64,000 nucleotides of DNA from Desertimonas sp963732335. GTDB lineage: Bacteria; Actinomycetota; Acidimicrobiia; Acidimicrobiales; Ilumatobacteraceae. The stretch spans positions 310,001 through 374,000 of the forward strand of contig CAVSZO010000063.1 of NCBI GenBank assembly GCA_963732335.1, written 5' to 3'. The notes below the pieces were generated by a model. That model ran no database searches. It was not told the origin of the DNA and saw only the letters and a list, made by a program, of their open reading frames with translations. The position numbers and the translations under genes are program-made. Positions 44,131 to 53,819 of the stretch are shown here, piece by piece (position 1 is the stretch's first letter; every line of letters starts with the position of its first letter).

Positions 44131-44373
44131 AAGCTTCGTAGTCGGCTTGAACCCACAAATTCACGGCAGCAACGCCACAGATGATCAGCTGAGACCACAG
44201 AACTCCACGAGTGTGCTCCGCCATGATCGGGATCTAATGATCTGCACGAGGCCGATGACAAGGATCGCCACCCCTGCCAGCACCATCACCGCTTACACCA
44301 CGGCGAGCATCCCGACCCAACTGAACCGAAGTCGATGTGATCATCGAAGCGAGTCCTTATCGGGCATTCCGCG

Positions 44374-45526
44374 TCAGGCTGCCGCGGTCGATGTCGCCGC
44401 GCTGTTGAGCCACAGCTCTTCGATGATGCGGACGCCAACGAAATCGGCCACTACGTCGTCGTTGTTCGTGAGGACGACGACGGTGTCGCCGGTGCTGGGG
44501 TCGAAGGCGGCAAAGGACGTGTAGCCGAAGATCCCGCCGTTGTGGCCGTAGAAACGTGTTCCAGATTGGTGGTCGAGAACGCCGAGACCAAGCCCGTAGC
44601 CGTCGGGTCCAGCCTCCGTCATCTCGCCCAGCGCATCGGGCGAGACCAGCCTGCCGGCGAACAACGCGTCGAAGAAGGTGGCCAGTTCGCCGGTCGTCGA
44701 GGTGAGCGACCCCGCGGCCCAGGCGGCGGAGGCGATCGAGTCGTAGGCGGCGTCGGGGTCTCCGTCGAACTCCGCGGATGACCACGGCGCGGCGAGGCCA
44801 TCTGGGTTGGCGGTCTCGACGGTTGCGAAGCGGGTGGCCTCGAGTCCGAGTGGTTCGCTGATCCGCTGGCGCAGGGCGGTGTCCAAGTCGGTGCCAGTGA
44901 CTCGTTGGATGAGCTGGCCCAACAGGATGTAGTTGGTGTCCGAGTACGCGAAGGGCTGACCGGGTTCGTCGATCACGGAGTCTTCGATCCAGGCGAGGAT
45001 CTCGTCGGGAGTGAACACCCGGCTGCGATCCTCGAACACATCGGGGACGAATTCCGACTGGTCGCTGTAGTTGGGCAGGCCGCTGCCATGGTTGAGCAAC
45101 ATGCGGATCGGAACGTCGCCGCCGATCGGTGTGTTGGGCAGGTACGTCGACAGCGCCTCGTCGAGGTCGACACTTCCCTCGTCGACGAGTTGCAGGACTA
45201 TCGTGGCGACGAACGGCTTGGAGATGCTGCCGACGCGGAACGGTGTGTCCGCAGCGATGGGGTCGCCTGCCGAGTTGGCTACACCGGCGACCGCCGAGGT
45301 TGTCGTGCCGTCGCGAATCGAGAGAACGGCGATCCCACCGTCTTGCTCGCCGAGAACATCGACGAGCAGAGCGTCGAGGTCATCGCTCGAAGATGTTTCT
45401 GACGACCGTGCGGCGGCGCTCGCTTCATCCGGCGGTGTCGTGGCGACCGTCGTGTCGGCGATCGCCAGACCCGTCAGCAACGACGACAGGCCGGCGACGA
45501 GCAGCGCGCGAAGTAGTTCGAGACAT
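44374..45526 (-). CDS. Exported serine hydrolase of the beta-lactamase/DD-peptidase type (frameshift in signal peptide)
   Basis: A strong ribosome site (GAGGGGGGATC) precedes ATG 45526, whose frame gives MSRTTSR. One missing base near 45505 would connect it to ALLVAGLSSLLTGLAIA, a signal peptide, and the long mature frame. FRVGSISKPFVATIVLQLVD supplies the SxxK serine/lysine, FAYSDTNYILLGQLI the YxN motif, and RFYGHNGGIFGYTSFAAFDP the HxG third motif. This is the class C beta-lactamase/esterase/DD-peptidase family (about 380 residues). It could cleave peptidoglycan peptides, esters or beta-lactams. Resistance cannot be inferred. Confidence 0.88.
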
Positions 45527-45775
45527 GATGATCCCCCCTCATTTCATGCCTGGGTCTCCCGCCGAGAACCCGCCCCGACCGTAACGACTGCACTCGCTGC
45601 CGTCACGCCAATAACGCCCGCCGATTTCGGGGCCTTAGGGGAACCGTGGAGCCAGTTGCACCAATGTGGTGCATTTGGCTCCCCAGTTCGGCAGGATCCG
45701 TTTTAACGCGTCGAACTTGTTGCCGCTGAGCACCGTTTCCGTGCTCAGCCGCACCAAGATCCAGACTGGCACCGG

Positions 45776-45925
45776 TCAAGAGGCGGCGACGAGACCCACA
45801 GGGCGCCTTGCACGAGGCTGGTCTGCGAGCCGCGGAATCCTGTGATGGCGGCAGGATCGAGGTTGCTGTGGAACGCCGCCAAGGCAGTCTCGTAGGTGGA
45901 GAGGAAGAGTGGTCGTCGCTGACGG
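45776..45925 (-). pseudogene. C-terminal scrap of an unidentified gene
   Basis: One reverse frame reads PLFLSTYETALAAFHSNLDP, AAITGFRGSQTSLVQGALWV, SSPPLD without a start or in-frame upstream context. The composition is clearly protein-like against the surrounding noise. Family not recognised. Confidence 0.35.
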
Positions 45926-45953
45926 CGCCGAGTCGGTCCCGGCGCGCAGCATG

Positions 45954-46435
45954 CTACGCGTGGACTGCGCTGCGGAGTCGTTGACGTGCACTGCTCGATT
46001 CCGACATTGGGATTAGTGATGTGGCCTTACCGAGCCCATGAGCTGGCATATTGCCGTAGATCGCCTCGTACTCGCCATCGCGGACGAGGTATGTCTCGTG
46101 CCAGATGCCGCTGCGAGCGCTGCGTCCAACGCGCTTCCAATAGTTCCGCCACACGGCGAGATGGGGATCAGTGTCGTCTCTCGCGAACGCTTCGAGGTGA
46201 TCGAACGATCGCCAGTACTGGATCACCGTAAACCCCGCCGTCTCATAGCCGAGCAGACCCTTGTCCGGGCGTTCGGTCAGGTACTTGAGCATGTGCCCCA
46301 TGCCCGGCGTCCACCGAGGTCGACGATCGCGCGGAACGCTTGCCACTTCGAGTTGAACCGGGCGCCGATCAGGAACACGACGAAGTCACCATCGATCTGC
46401 GCCGTCCATCGACCCGACTTGACCTCGGTCGCCAC
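45954..46435 (-). CDS. DUF4188 monooxygenase-like protein (one frameshift)
   Basis: GTG 46435 follows GAGGGAGGTTGGC and encodes MATEVKSGRWTAQIDGDFVV, FLIGARFNSKWQAFRAIVDL. The frame slips near 46315 into RWTPGMGHMLKYLTERPDKG, LLGYETAGFTVIQYWRSFDH and GIWHETYLVRDGEYEAIYGN. The two parts align with consecutive regions of DUF4188 proteins (about 160 residues), which have the dimeric alpha/beta-barrel fold of antibiotic monooxygenases. A one-base correction gives an intact protein. Confidence 0.78.
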
Positions 46436-46671
46436 GCCAACCTCCCTCAACGGCGGGCAATACCGCGAACTCGCAGTCCCACCGCCCGCGTGATCTTACG
46501 GGCGGCGCACGAGCCGATCGGCCGAGTTTGGGCTCTCCTGACCCGTTCGGTGGATCTGGCCTTTGCGCCGTTCGGGCGCGTTGGCTCTGAAAGCAGGTGA
46601 TTGCTGGCTGCCGCCTCGCCTCGCGCGTCCACCAGCCTTGTTGGCAGGAGGGCTATCGTGTGGGTTTGGCC

Positions 46672-47369
46672 GCTCGTCGAGAACCGACCGCGAGACCGCT
46701 GCGTTGGCGGCCAGGTCGGCTACCGTCCACTTCCGCTGCGGATCGGCGTGTAGCTGGGCCAGGGCCGGTGCCAGCAGAGGGTCACGGAGGGCGCTGATCC
46801 AGCCGTGGTCGACCGCCGGGGACGTGGCGAGGTGGAGACGCAGGACTTCGACAAGCAACAGTTCGGGCAGTCGGATCGAGATCGGATCGGCTCGCTGGTT
46901 CCCGGTGCCGCTCGCCAGGGCGTAGTCGACACTCGCCGCTACCCAGCGCCCGGCGGCACGTCTGGGTGAGCGACGAACACTGGCGGGAATGCGTGCAGCC
47001 GCGGGTTGAACAGGCTGTCTTCGCAATGTAGGTAGCCGCACACCATATGGTGCGGTCGCCACCGCCGCCGTAGCGCAGCACCGGGAGAGATTCCCACGGT
47101 GGTGGATCGATCATCGTCTCGATGGGCACGAACTCGGCCGACTGTGATCCGCCGACCCGGTGCTGATCGCCGTACGGCAGCACGACCACGTCCCCGGCGT
47201 TGGCCCAGTGCCGGTCGCCGCCGTCAACGTCGACCCACAGCCGTCCGGACACGACGATGTGAAACATGATGAGTCGCTCAGTGCCGGGCCGCAGGAAGCT
47301 GGCAATCTCCACCGCCGGCGGCGACTCGTAGGCCCAGCTCTCAGTCGGGATGTCTGCCAGGACGTCCCC
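46672..47369 (-). pseudogene. AraC-family regulator with cupin sensor, multiply frameshifted and truncated
   Basis: Three reverse frames together spell an AraC-type protein. SPPAVEIASFLRPGTERLIM, FHIVVSGRLWVDVDGGDRHW and DVVVLPYGDQHRVGG form the N-terminal cupin. After a shift come CEDSLFNPRLHAFPPVFVAH, then in the third frame DPISIRLPELLLVEVLRLHL and WTVADLAANAAVSRSVLDER, the first helix-turn-helix. The second HTH is missing after about 46672 and no start is evident. At least two frameshifts plus truncation indicate a genuine pseudogene. The adjacent DUF4188 gene may have been its target. Confidence 0.75.
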
Positions 47370-47578
47370 GGCGCTCCGAAAGCTTCCGAACGACGCGGTC
47401 GCGATCGCCCAGTTGCATGCATCTCGGCATTTGGACGTGTGCCGACGACCCGGCGGCAGGGGCACCGAGACCGGCTTCCACGGCCCCCGGAACGCTGGGA
47501 CCGCCCTGGTCGTCGGCAGAGGCGAGCGGTGGTGTCGGTCGACGACCACGCCCCGGCTCGGTGTCTGGCAGCCTGTAG

Positions 47579-48217
47579 ATGGTGCGCAAGTTCGTGATCA
47601 TGGGGATCCAGGGCAGCGGCAAGGGGACCCAGGCGAAGCTGCTGGCCGATGCCTTTGACCTCGTTCACATGAGCGTTGGCGACATCTTGCGGTGGAACGT
47701 GCAGAACCACACCAAGCTTGGCGCCCACGTTCGGCGTGTCGTGGCGTCGGGTCATCTTGTGGAGGACGACGTCGTCGAGCGGGTGATTCAGGAGCGCCTC
47801 GCCAACCACGATTGGAACTACGGGTTCGTCATCGACGGGTTCCCCCGCAACGCCAGCCAGGCCGAGTTCTTCCTCGAGAGCTACGACATCGACGGCGTGA
47901 TCAACCTGGAGCTGCCCGACAATGAGGTCGAGCGTCGCGTCCTTGCGCGGCGGCTGTGCTCAGGTTGCGGGCTCGACTACAACCTCATCGCCCACCGACC
48001 CAAGGTCCACGACGAGTGCGACGTGTGCGGGTCGCCACTGACCGTGCGATCGGACGACAATCCCGAGGCGCTGGCTGTGCGGCTCACGGAATACCACCAA
48101 AAGACGAGGCCGGTGATCGAGATCTTTCAGCGCAAGGAGTTCGTCGCCCACATCGATGCCACGCGATCGAAGGACGACATCCACACCGAGATTCGCGAGC
48201 GCTTCCGCCTCTTCTGA
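47579..48217 (+). CDS. adk: Adenylate kinase with zinc-type LID
   Basis: 212 residues. MVRKFVIMGIQGSGKGTQAK holds the P-loop, DLVHMSVGDILRW the AMP site, YGFVIDGFPRN the Walker B-like signature, and the LID has CSGCGLDYN ... HDECDVCG, four cysteines for zinc. It makes 2 ADP from ATP and AMP. Here it stands alone, not beside secY and map as in the ribosomal-protein operon of actinobacteria, so it may be a second nucleoside monophosphate kinase. Start at ATG 47579; no strong ribosome site. Confidence 0.9.
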   Translation: MVRKFVIMGIQGSGKGTQAKLLADAFDLVHMSVGDILRWNVQNHTKLGAHVRRVVASGHLVEDDVVERVIQERLANHDWNYGFVIDGFPRNASQAEFFLESYDIDGVINLELPDNEVERRVLARRLCSGCGLDYNLIAHRPKVHDECDVCGSPLTVRSDDNPEALAVRLTEYHQKTRPVIEIFQRKEFVAHIDATRSKDDIHTEIRERFRLF

Positions 48218-48267
48218 GGCGTTCCCGGTAGTGGGTCTGATCATCGTTGAGGCTCGGAGACGCACGT

Positions 48268-48405
48268 GAGGGCGTGTACGGCGACAACCTGGCGCTGAAG
48301 GGTGGCTTCGCCGAGTACGCGATCGCCGCCGAGTCGGCGCTCACCCACGAGCCTGCAGGACTGACGTTCGCCGAGGCATCGATGATCCCAGGCCTGGCGT
48401 CGGGT
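48268..48405 (+). pseudogene. Quinone oxidoreductase/alcohol dehydrogenase fragment
   Basis: The forward frame reads GVYGDNLALKGGFAEYAIAA, ESALTHEPAGLTFAEASMIP. This is the GxFAEY...P..LsfeEAA region of medium-chain NADPH:quinone oxidoreductases, about residues 75-125 of a 330-residue protein. No other part of the gene is present. It is a relic squeezed between adk and the reverse GNAT gene. Confidence 0.65.
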
Positions 48406-48414
48406 CGCGCCTGT

Positions 48415-49386
48415 TCACTGGTTGATGGTCGGCATGATGCGCCGCCAGACGTCGATGACCAGAACGGGGCGCATTCCGACGCGTTCGTAGAGGCCGAGTG
48501 CCGGAGTTGGGTTGTTGGTGTCGACGTGGAGGAGCGTGGCGACCCGCCCAGCGCGGGCGTCGCGGGCGAACGCTTGGTGGAGGAGCAGCTTGGCCAGGCC
48601 CCTGTTCCGGGCGGCCTCGACGACGGCGACGCGGGCGATATAGCCACAGGCCTCATCCTCGGCGAACTGATCGTTGCCGTGGAGCATCGCGACGGGCTGG
48701 TTGTCGAGGTAGACGACGCGCAACTGCGCCCAGTCGTGGCTCGCGGATGCCTCGACGTCACGATGCCATTCGTCGAAGGTCCGCTCGACGAAGCCGAATT
48801 GCCCAGCCGTGGCCTCGTTGGCGACAGCGAGGGCGTCGCGGCGGACCTGCTCATCCTCGTCGCCAGTGCGGATCGTCACCCCGCTGGCATCGGGCTCGGC
48901 AGGAACGCTGTAATGGTCGATGCGCAGACGGTGGAACGTCGTTGCGATGGCGAAGCCACCTGCTTGGGCCCGCACCCGTTGGGCCTCGTCGGCCCGGTAG
49001 ATGCCAACGTCGAGGGCGACCTCGGCATGGCCGAGCTCGGCGCCGATCGCTCTGGCTCGCGCCACGGTTGCAGCCCACAGCCAACTGCCCACCGCCTCGA
49101 TTTCGGCGACGGTGTCGATGTCGACCTCGCTGCTGTCGCTCTTGCGACACACCCAGGCGTAGCCGGCGAGCCGGCCCGCAGCATCGTGAACGACCCAGCC
49201 GTCGATCCCCGGATCGAATCCGGGCTCCTCGAGTTCGTCGCGGATGTCGTCCAGGGTGACGTCGGGGAAACCGATGACGCACGTGTTCCGCTCGGCAACG
49301 AACTCCCAGATCGCCTCGGCGTCGTCCACGCCGGGACGCCGCCACGTGTAGCCGGCTGGCAGCACGGGAGTCACGCCGGCCAGCAT
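48415..49386 (-). CDS. Two-domain GNAT acetyltransferase
   Basis: 323 residues from ATG 49386 (GTG 49374 also possible). Domain 1, PAGYTWRRPGVDDAEAIWEF to ALDVGIYRADEAQRVRAQAG, is a degenerate GNAT lacking the acetyl-CoA loop. Domain 2 has ACGYIARVAVVEAARNRGLA, KLLLHQAFARDARAG and the closing HVDTNNPTPALGLYERVGMR, an intact GNAT. This mycothiol-synthase-like tandem arrangement is frequent in actinobacteria, but it lacks specific MshD hallmarks. Substrate unknown. Confidence 0.87.
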   Translation of the reverse strand: MLAGVTPVLPAGYTWRRPGVDDAEAIWEFVAERNTCVIGFPDVTLDDIRDELEEPGFDPGIDGWVVHDAAGRLAGYAWVCRKSDSSEVDIDTVAEIEAVGSWLWAATVARARAIGAELGHAEVALDVGIYRADEAQRVRAQAGGFAIATTFHRLRIDHYSVPAEPDASGVTIRTGDEDEQVRRDALAVANEATAGQFGFVERTFDEWHRDVEASASHDWAQLRVVYLDNQPVAMLHGNDQFAEDEACGYIARVAVVEAARNRGLAKLLLHQAFARDARAGRVATLLHVDTNNPTPALGLYERVGMRPVLVIDVWRRIMPTINQ

Positions 49387-49709
49387 GCCGTTTCGCACGG
49401 GGCAGCGTCGAGCCACCACCCATCGCAGCCAGGACGGGCACCAAGTCATCGCCGAGCCCCTCAACGAACTCGGCTACCCGGAGTTCCAGCAGCAGGACGA
49501 ATCATTCGACCTGACGCTGATGGTGCCCGGGAGCAGCGATTGGCATCGAGACCACGCAACGATTTTCGCGCTGTGCGGTGAGGACGGACCGTTAGTTGGA
49601 CCTGAGGGCGACAGGCCGGCTCAGTCGCCGATTTGGCTGCATTGGTCCGCATCTAGTCTGGCGGCATGGTCGGGCTGGGTCAGGTCCACCCCAGTGAACC
49701 CGTGGTGTC
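49387..49709. other. Gene-poor stretch with a possible fragment
   Basis: A forward frame near 49420-49590 reads DGHQVIAEPLNELGYPEF, DESFDLTLMVPGSSDW and appears protein-like, but has no defensible start. Unrecognised. Confidence 0.35.
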
Positions 49710-50414
49710 ATGAGCGGACCACCCGCGGCGGCGAATCCGCTGCTTGACCTCTTCGAGTCAGCGATGGGCAGCGGTGCCGACATCGTCGAGATGCGCAACT
49801 ACTCGATCGCCAGGTATGCGTTTGCCATACCGACCGATCAAGCGCTCGACCGGATCCGGCGGTGCTCGCCCGGCGGAGTGGTCGAGATCGGCGCCGGGGC
49901 CGGCTACTGGGCCCATGCCCTTGATCAGCGTGGGGTCGATGTTGAGGCGTTTGATATCGAGCCGGCTCCGTCGCCCGCCAACACGTGGTTCGCCGGTACG
50001 CCAGTGTGGTATCCGGTACAGCGCGCCGACCACAACGTGGTCGGCGACCACCCCGGGCGCACCCTTCTGATTGTTTGGCCAACGAAGAATGAGATTTGGG
50101 CGGCCGCGGCCGTCGAGCGCTACTTCGAGTCGGGTGGAATCTGTGTCGCCTATGTTGGCGAGGGGCCTGGCGGTCGTACCGGCGACGACGTGTTTCACGC
50201 GTTGCTCGGCGAGCACGTCACCTGCGTTCAGTGCACGTACGGTTCGATGACGTCGCCATGCATCTGCGGCGTCACTGCACGGTGGACCAAGATCGAGACG
50301 ATCATGCTGCCTCACTGGACGGGCTACAACGACGATCTTCACCTCTACACGCGACGACCCCCGCCGCGGGGTCGAGGTCCGAAACAGATCGGATCCTGGT
50401 TGCAACGGCGATGA
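49710..50414 (+). CDS. Class I SAM-dependent methyltransferase-like protein
   Basis: 234 residues from ATG 49710. RYAFAIPTDQALDRIRRCSP, GGVVEIGAGAGYWAHALDQR contains motif I (VEIGAGAGYW) and DVEAFDIEP the acidic residue binding the SAM ribose. RTLLIVWPTKNEIWAAAAVE corresponds to motif IV. GICVAYVGEGPGGRTGDD follows as a loop and strand. The same AIPT...VEIGAGtGYWA pattern occurs in small uncharacterised methyltransferase-like proteins of bacteria and fungi. Substrate unknown. Confidence 0.75.
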   Translation: MSGPPAAANPLLDLFESAMGSGADIVEMRNYSIARYAFAIPTDQALDRIRRCSPGGVVEIGAGAGYWAHALDQRGVDVEAFDIEPAPSPANTWFAGTPVWYPVQRADHNVVGDHPGRTLLIVWPTKNEIWAAAAVERYFESGGICVAYVGEGPGGRTGDDVFHALLGEHVTCVQCTYGSMTSPCICGVTARWTKIETIMLPHWTGYNDDLHLYTRRPPPRGRGPKQIGSWLQRR

Positions 50415-50423
50415 GCCAGCACC

Positions 50424-50546
50424 TCAATACTGCGGCCGTGTGTGGACGTGCAAGTGGTCACTGTCGAGGGTGCGACGCAACGCGCCGCCGAGCACGGCCT
50501 CGAGATAGGCGCCGAGGGATTCGCCAGCACAGAAGAACGAAAGCAT
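50424..50546 (-). CDS. Unrecognised 40-residue reverse ORF
   Basis: The frame upstream of ATG 50546 is also open (DHPTRRQATL). The ORF reads MLSFFCAGESLGAYLEAVLG, GALRRTLDSDHLHVHTRPQY and stops at TGA 50424. Its alternation of charged and hydrophobic residues is protein-like, whereas the forward strand here is not. It may be the C-terminus of a lost gene. Low confidence. Confidence 0.3.
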   Translation of the reverse strand: MLSFFCAGESLGAYLEAVLGGALRRTLDSDHLHVHTRPQY

Positions 50547-50668
50547 CAATGTCGCTTGGCGACGGGTCGGGTGGTCGGCCAGACAGTGTGGCTGTCAGCT
50601 CGCCCCTACCACGGCCGCTTGGTGCATCGATATCGGGCAGCGGGCAAGTCGCCGCTGGTGGAACACTG

Positions 50669-51235
50669 ATGCTCGTGCTGCACGACCCGGCCGATCGCGA
50701 CTTTGACGCGTGGGTTGCAAGGCTCGCTGATCCGTCCCGAGCGGCCAAGGCGTATAGGCATCTCGTGGCGGCGGACTCGCACGCTCGACGCGCCGTTGTG
50801 CGCGGCCTGGCGTCGCCCGATCCCGCAGTGCGCCGGCACTGCGCTCGAGCATTGGATCATCTCGTCGACGAGTCCTCGTATCCGATGCTGATCGATCTGC
50901 TCCACGACGACGACGCGGGCGTGCGCCTCCAGGCCGTGCACGCCCTCGCTTGCGACCGTTGCAAGACCGACGGCGACCGCCCCGCTGCTTCCGATGTGCT
51001 CGACCCAGCACTCGACGTGTTGCGTGATGATCCAAGTCCGCATGTCCGGGCCATGGCGGTTGAGCTGGTGGGCCGGTTCGTGCACAGTCACCGTGACGCC
51101 GAGCGTGCACTTGTCGCGGTCGCAGAACTTGATCCGAGCCCGGCCGTTCGCAAGAAAGCTCGCTGGTATGCGCCCGGAGGCGCCATTCACAAGAAGACGC
51201 AGCCGGCACGCCGTCGCGCCGCGATCCGCAGCTGA
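50669..51235 (+). CDS. HEAT-repeat (PBS-lyase type) protein
   Basis: 188 residues from ATG 50669. Repeated helix pairs: ARRAVVRGLASPDPAVRRHC, PMLIDLLHDDDAGVRLQAVH, ALDVLRDDPSPHVRAMAVEL and ERALVAVAELDPSPAVRKKA. Each holds the D-x-x-V-R signature of HEAT-like PBS-lyase repeats. No catalytic domain, so it is probably a protein-binding scaffold. Its 3' end overlaps the end of the convergent methyltransferase gene by about 49 bp. Confidence 0.85.
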   Translation: MLVLHDPADRDFDAWVARLADPSRAAKAYRHLVAADSHARRAVVRGLASPDPAVRRHCARALDHLVDESSYPMLIDLLHDDDAGVRLQAVHALACDRCKTDGDRPAASDVLDPALDVLRDDPSPHVRAMAVELVGRFVHSHRDAERALVAVAELDPSPAVRKKARWYAPGGAIHKKTQPARRRAAIRS

Positions 51236-51624
51236 AATCCACGACGGACCGACTCGCGGGTCGCCCCGAGCCCGAACCCGCCACACAGCACGATCGTCCC
51301 ATACTGGCGTGGCAGGTCCAGCAGGTGCAGTGGCTGCACGTGCAACGCCGGGCTGCGGCCGACCCGACTGGCTGCTTCCCTGCAGCGCGCAACCATGTCG
51401 GCCGACGCGTCAATCCCGTCGACGTCCAACCCGGCAGCGACCCACGGCACCAACAGCCTTCCGGTCCCGCACGCCGCGTCGAGAGCTGGCTGGCCCGCCT
51501 CGACCAACGGGCGAAAGAACTCGATCTTCGGGCCGTCAACGTTGAAGTTCGCCCACCACCGGGCGATCAGGCCATGGTGCCAGGTGACAACCTCGCCCGA
51601 TCCGTTGTCGCTCGCCGACGACAC
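51187..51624 (-). pseudogene. SAM-dependent methyltransferase, 3'-truncated
   Basis: From GTG 51624 the product has WHHGLIARWWANFNVDGPKI, PALDAACGTGRLLVPWVAAG (motif I), DVDGIDASADMVARCREAAS (motif II) and YGTIVLCGGFGLGATRE (motif IV region). It then degenerates into RRGFQLRIAARRRAGCVFL and ends. Family members continue another 90-100 residues. Both the tail sequence and the overlap with the HEAT gene show that the 3' part has been lost. Probably non-functional. Confidence 0.65.
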
Positions 51625-51995
51625 AACCCACGATAGGTGTGCCGGCCCGACCCGACCTCCAGATTGCGCGTGACTGCGGCTCAACACACCGGTCGTCGCC
51701 AGCGAACCTGGCCGCCCGCCCACAGCGGCCCACCTCAGTCGTCGGCGGGCATCCAACCCCGAACACACTCGTGGGTTCGAACACGCAATCCCACGCGCCA
51801 CGTCGAACAACCGACCCGCGAATGCCAGCACCGAACGGCTGCCGACAGCCCGGAGTGGCCGCGCCAGATCGGCATTTCATTGCGTCTGCAACCATCACGG
51901 ATGGAGCGACGGGGCACAAGGTAGGTGCTGCATGGGTCGAGCATGGGCCAGACTGACGTCAGACGCACAGGGTGCTGTCGGGAGGGGGTCGCCAG
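51625..51995. other. Gene-poor stretch
   Basis: No gene. The segment 51820-51910 shares GCCAGCACCGAACG and CTGCAACCATC with 35406-35500 (R4-like motif). AGGGGGTCGCCAG before 51996 is the next ribosome site. Confidence 0.45.
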
Positions 51996-52397
51996 ATGGA
52001 TGTGGGTTCGGATCGGGATCGGCTCCTGGCACGGGACGCCGCGTGGGCGAAGCTGGCTGCCGAGGGGGGCGATGTCGACGACATCGTCTCCTACTGGACG
52101 GATGATGCCATCGTCATCCCGGCGGGGATGCCCAATGTGATCGGCAAGGCCGCACTCCGCCAGTACGTGGAGGGAACCCGCGCGATCCCAGGGTTCCTGA
52201 TCGGTTGGTCGTCATCGGATGCCGAGGTGTCGGCCGATGGGACGCTGGGCTTCGTGTTGAGTTCGAACGAGATCTCGATGGATGGTCCTGACGGTGAGCG
52301 AGTGATCGACCGCGGTCGGGCGGTGACGGTGTGGCGGCGCGACGCCGACGGCGAGTGGCGCTGTGCGGTCGACATCTGGAACCCAGCGGCGGAGTGA
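51996..52397 (+). CDS. SnoaL/DUF4440-like protein
   Basis: 133 residues from ATG 51996 (GGGAGGGGGTCGCCAG upstream). LLARDAAWAKLAAEGGDVDD, IVSYWTDDAIVIPAGMPNVI, ALRQYVEGTRAIPGF and TVWRRDADGEWRCAVDIWNP form the NTF2-like cone fold with the conserved W..DDA and final W(R)xxxDIWN. Function unknown. Monocistronic. Confidence 0.9.
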   Translation: MDVGSDRDRLLARDAAWAKLAAEGGDVDDIVSYWTDDAIVIPAGMPNVIGKAALRQYVEGTRAIPGFLIGWSSSDAEVSADGTLGFVLSSNEISMDGPDGERVIDRGRAVTVWRRDADGEWRCAVDIWNPAAE

Positions 52398-53034
52398 CAG
52401 TCGGGACGTTCGGTCCATCGGCACGACGAGGGTATTCACGCCCGAACACCGCCACCGAACGTCGCCCATGTGCTCATCATCCACACGCCCGAACGGCATC
52501 GGGCTGTGGGCCGTGGGGGTGTGCGCGCGATGCTGGAGACTGCACGGCAGACGAGTCCGCCGTGCCGCTTCCCATGCCATCGCCGTCTTATCTGTGCGGT
52601 TCTGTCGAGGCCGATGCGAACGTGGCGCTACCCGCGACAACGGCAGGTATGTGGCTCGGGCGCTAACTCTTTGGTTGCTGTGAGGACGCTAGTGACCGGT
52701 GATCGACCAAAGAGACTGAGGACGCCCAGATTGTCCAGTGAGGCACAGGTCTGATGCAGCATTTGCGCCACCGGCGGCGCGAATGCTGTAACAGACTCGG
52801 CAGCCGCGTGCATTCGCGATGCCGCGAGGCGCCGCCGGTCGTCCGTCAATCGAGGGCCGATGGCGCGCACCGAATCGCAATTCCGAACGTCGCCATAGAC
52901 GTCACAACCCGCCCGGAACTGGCATGGCTGTGTCGGATGGCGACGGCCGGTGGCCTCAGCAACGCAACGCGAGTCTTGGTGAGCGATCGCGCTTGAACCA
53001 GGGCGTGTGGGCCGGGTGCGGGGCCTCCCGGCGA
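52398..53034. other. Long gene-poor stretch holding R1 copy d
   Basis: Convergent region between SnoaL and a membrane protein gene. Besides R1d (52658-52735) there is a degenerate R4-like stretch around 52860-52960. No gene. Confidence 0.45.
52658..52735 (-). repeat. Dispersed repeat R1, copy d (inverted)
   Basis: Reverse complement of copies a-c: CTAACTCTTTGGTTGCTGTG, GACCGGTGATCGACCAAAGA, GACTGAGGACGCCCAGATTG. It keeps the perfect 9-bp arms CTCTTTGGT/ACCAAAGAG of copy a. Confidence 0.85.
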
Positions 53035-53403
53035 TCACCCGCCGAAGGCTTGCAGCGACGTCACCTTGATGACCGTGACCACAAACAACCAGATGCCCGC
53101 CCAGGCGAGGACGTATGGCCGAACCCGGCGTGACCAGGTCACCGCGACGAGGCAGAGGCCGAGCGACAAGTCGTTGACGGCGATCGCCCACACCACCCAC
53201 GATCCGGTTACTGCCGGGAACCAGCGGCCGAGCAAGCTTCGCTCGACAAGCCCGGTGAAGTCAGACGGCTGGAGCACTGCGACGAGAGCATTGACGAGGA
53301 ACACCCCGGCCAATCCGGCGAGCAGCGCCCCTTCGAGAATTCGCCCGTCCAAGTGTGATCGACGAACCCCTGCGGCCGCGGGTTGCGGTATCGCTGATGT
53401 CAC
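53035..53403 (-). CDS. Small four-helix membrane protein
   Basis: 122 residues from GTG 53403. Hydrophobic helices: LLAGLAGVFLVNALVAVL, WFPAVTGSWVVWAIAVNDLS, LGLCLVAVTW and PYVLAWAGIWLFVVTVIKVT. The layout resembles DoxX-like proteins but lacks clear motifs. Function unknown. Confidence 0.65.
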   Translation of the reverse strand: MTSAIPQPAAAGVRRSHLDGRILEGALLAGLAGVFLVNALVAVLQPSDFTGLVERSLLGRWFPAVTGSWVVWAIAVNDLSLGLCLVAVTWSRRVRPYVLAWAGIWLFVVTVIKVTSLQAFGG

Positions 53404-53819
53404 CGCAGTGCCCTCCCTTGCTTCTCGTGGCCGCCGTCAGGCGACGGAACGTCGAGCTGCGGGGGCCGTTTCAAACAGCGCTGGGTGACCGCGAGCTCAG
53501 AACTCATGAGCGTGCGGGCAGCCACGAAATACCTCGGACCGAGTGTCTCCATTCACACGGCGGGCGCGCCCTCGAGCTACGCGTGCCGCGCGATCGCCGG
53601 CGGTGCAGACATCACCACCGAAACCCCGCCGCGTGCGTCGTCGCGAGCACGCCAGATCACTGGCATCTCGTCCGCGTTGGACGCTGGTCCAGATCTCGAC
53701 GCGGTCGCGCGTCCGGGGTGCGGCGATGTGAACTGCCCGACGCGGCGAACCATCGGTGGTTTGGCATGTGCTCGGTCGCGAAGCGAGTAACCCCGTGCGG
53801 CGGTGGGCGGCCTGATCCC
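53404..53819. other. Gene-free stretch
   Basis: No convincing frame on either strand. Confidence 0.45.

Noticed and set aside
44185..44286. 33-residue reverse ORF with a hydrophobic helix (MVLAGVAILVIGLVQIIRS)
   Set aside because: No ribosome site, and it overlaps another small frame; too weak to call a gene.
44374..45526. Serine hydrolase as an antibiotic-resistance beta-lactamase
   Set aside because: SxxK and YxN motifs are shared with esterases and DD-peptidases; nothing in the sequence singles out beta-lactam hydrolysis.
7981..52735. R1 elements as integron attC sites
   Set aside because: The structure is attC-like in size, but no RYYYAAC/GTTRRRY core sites pair at the ends, genes between copies are not cassette-like or uniformly oriented, and no integrase is present.
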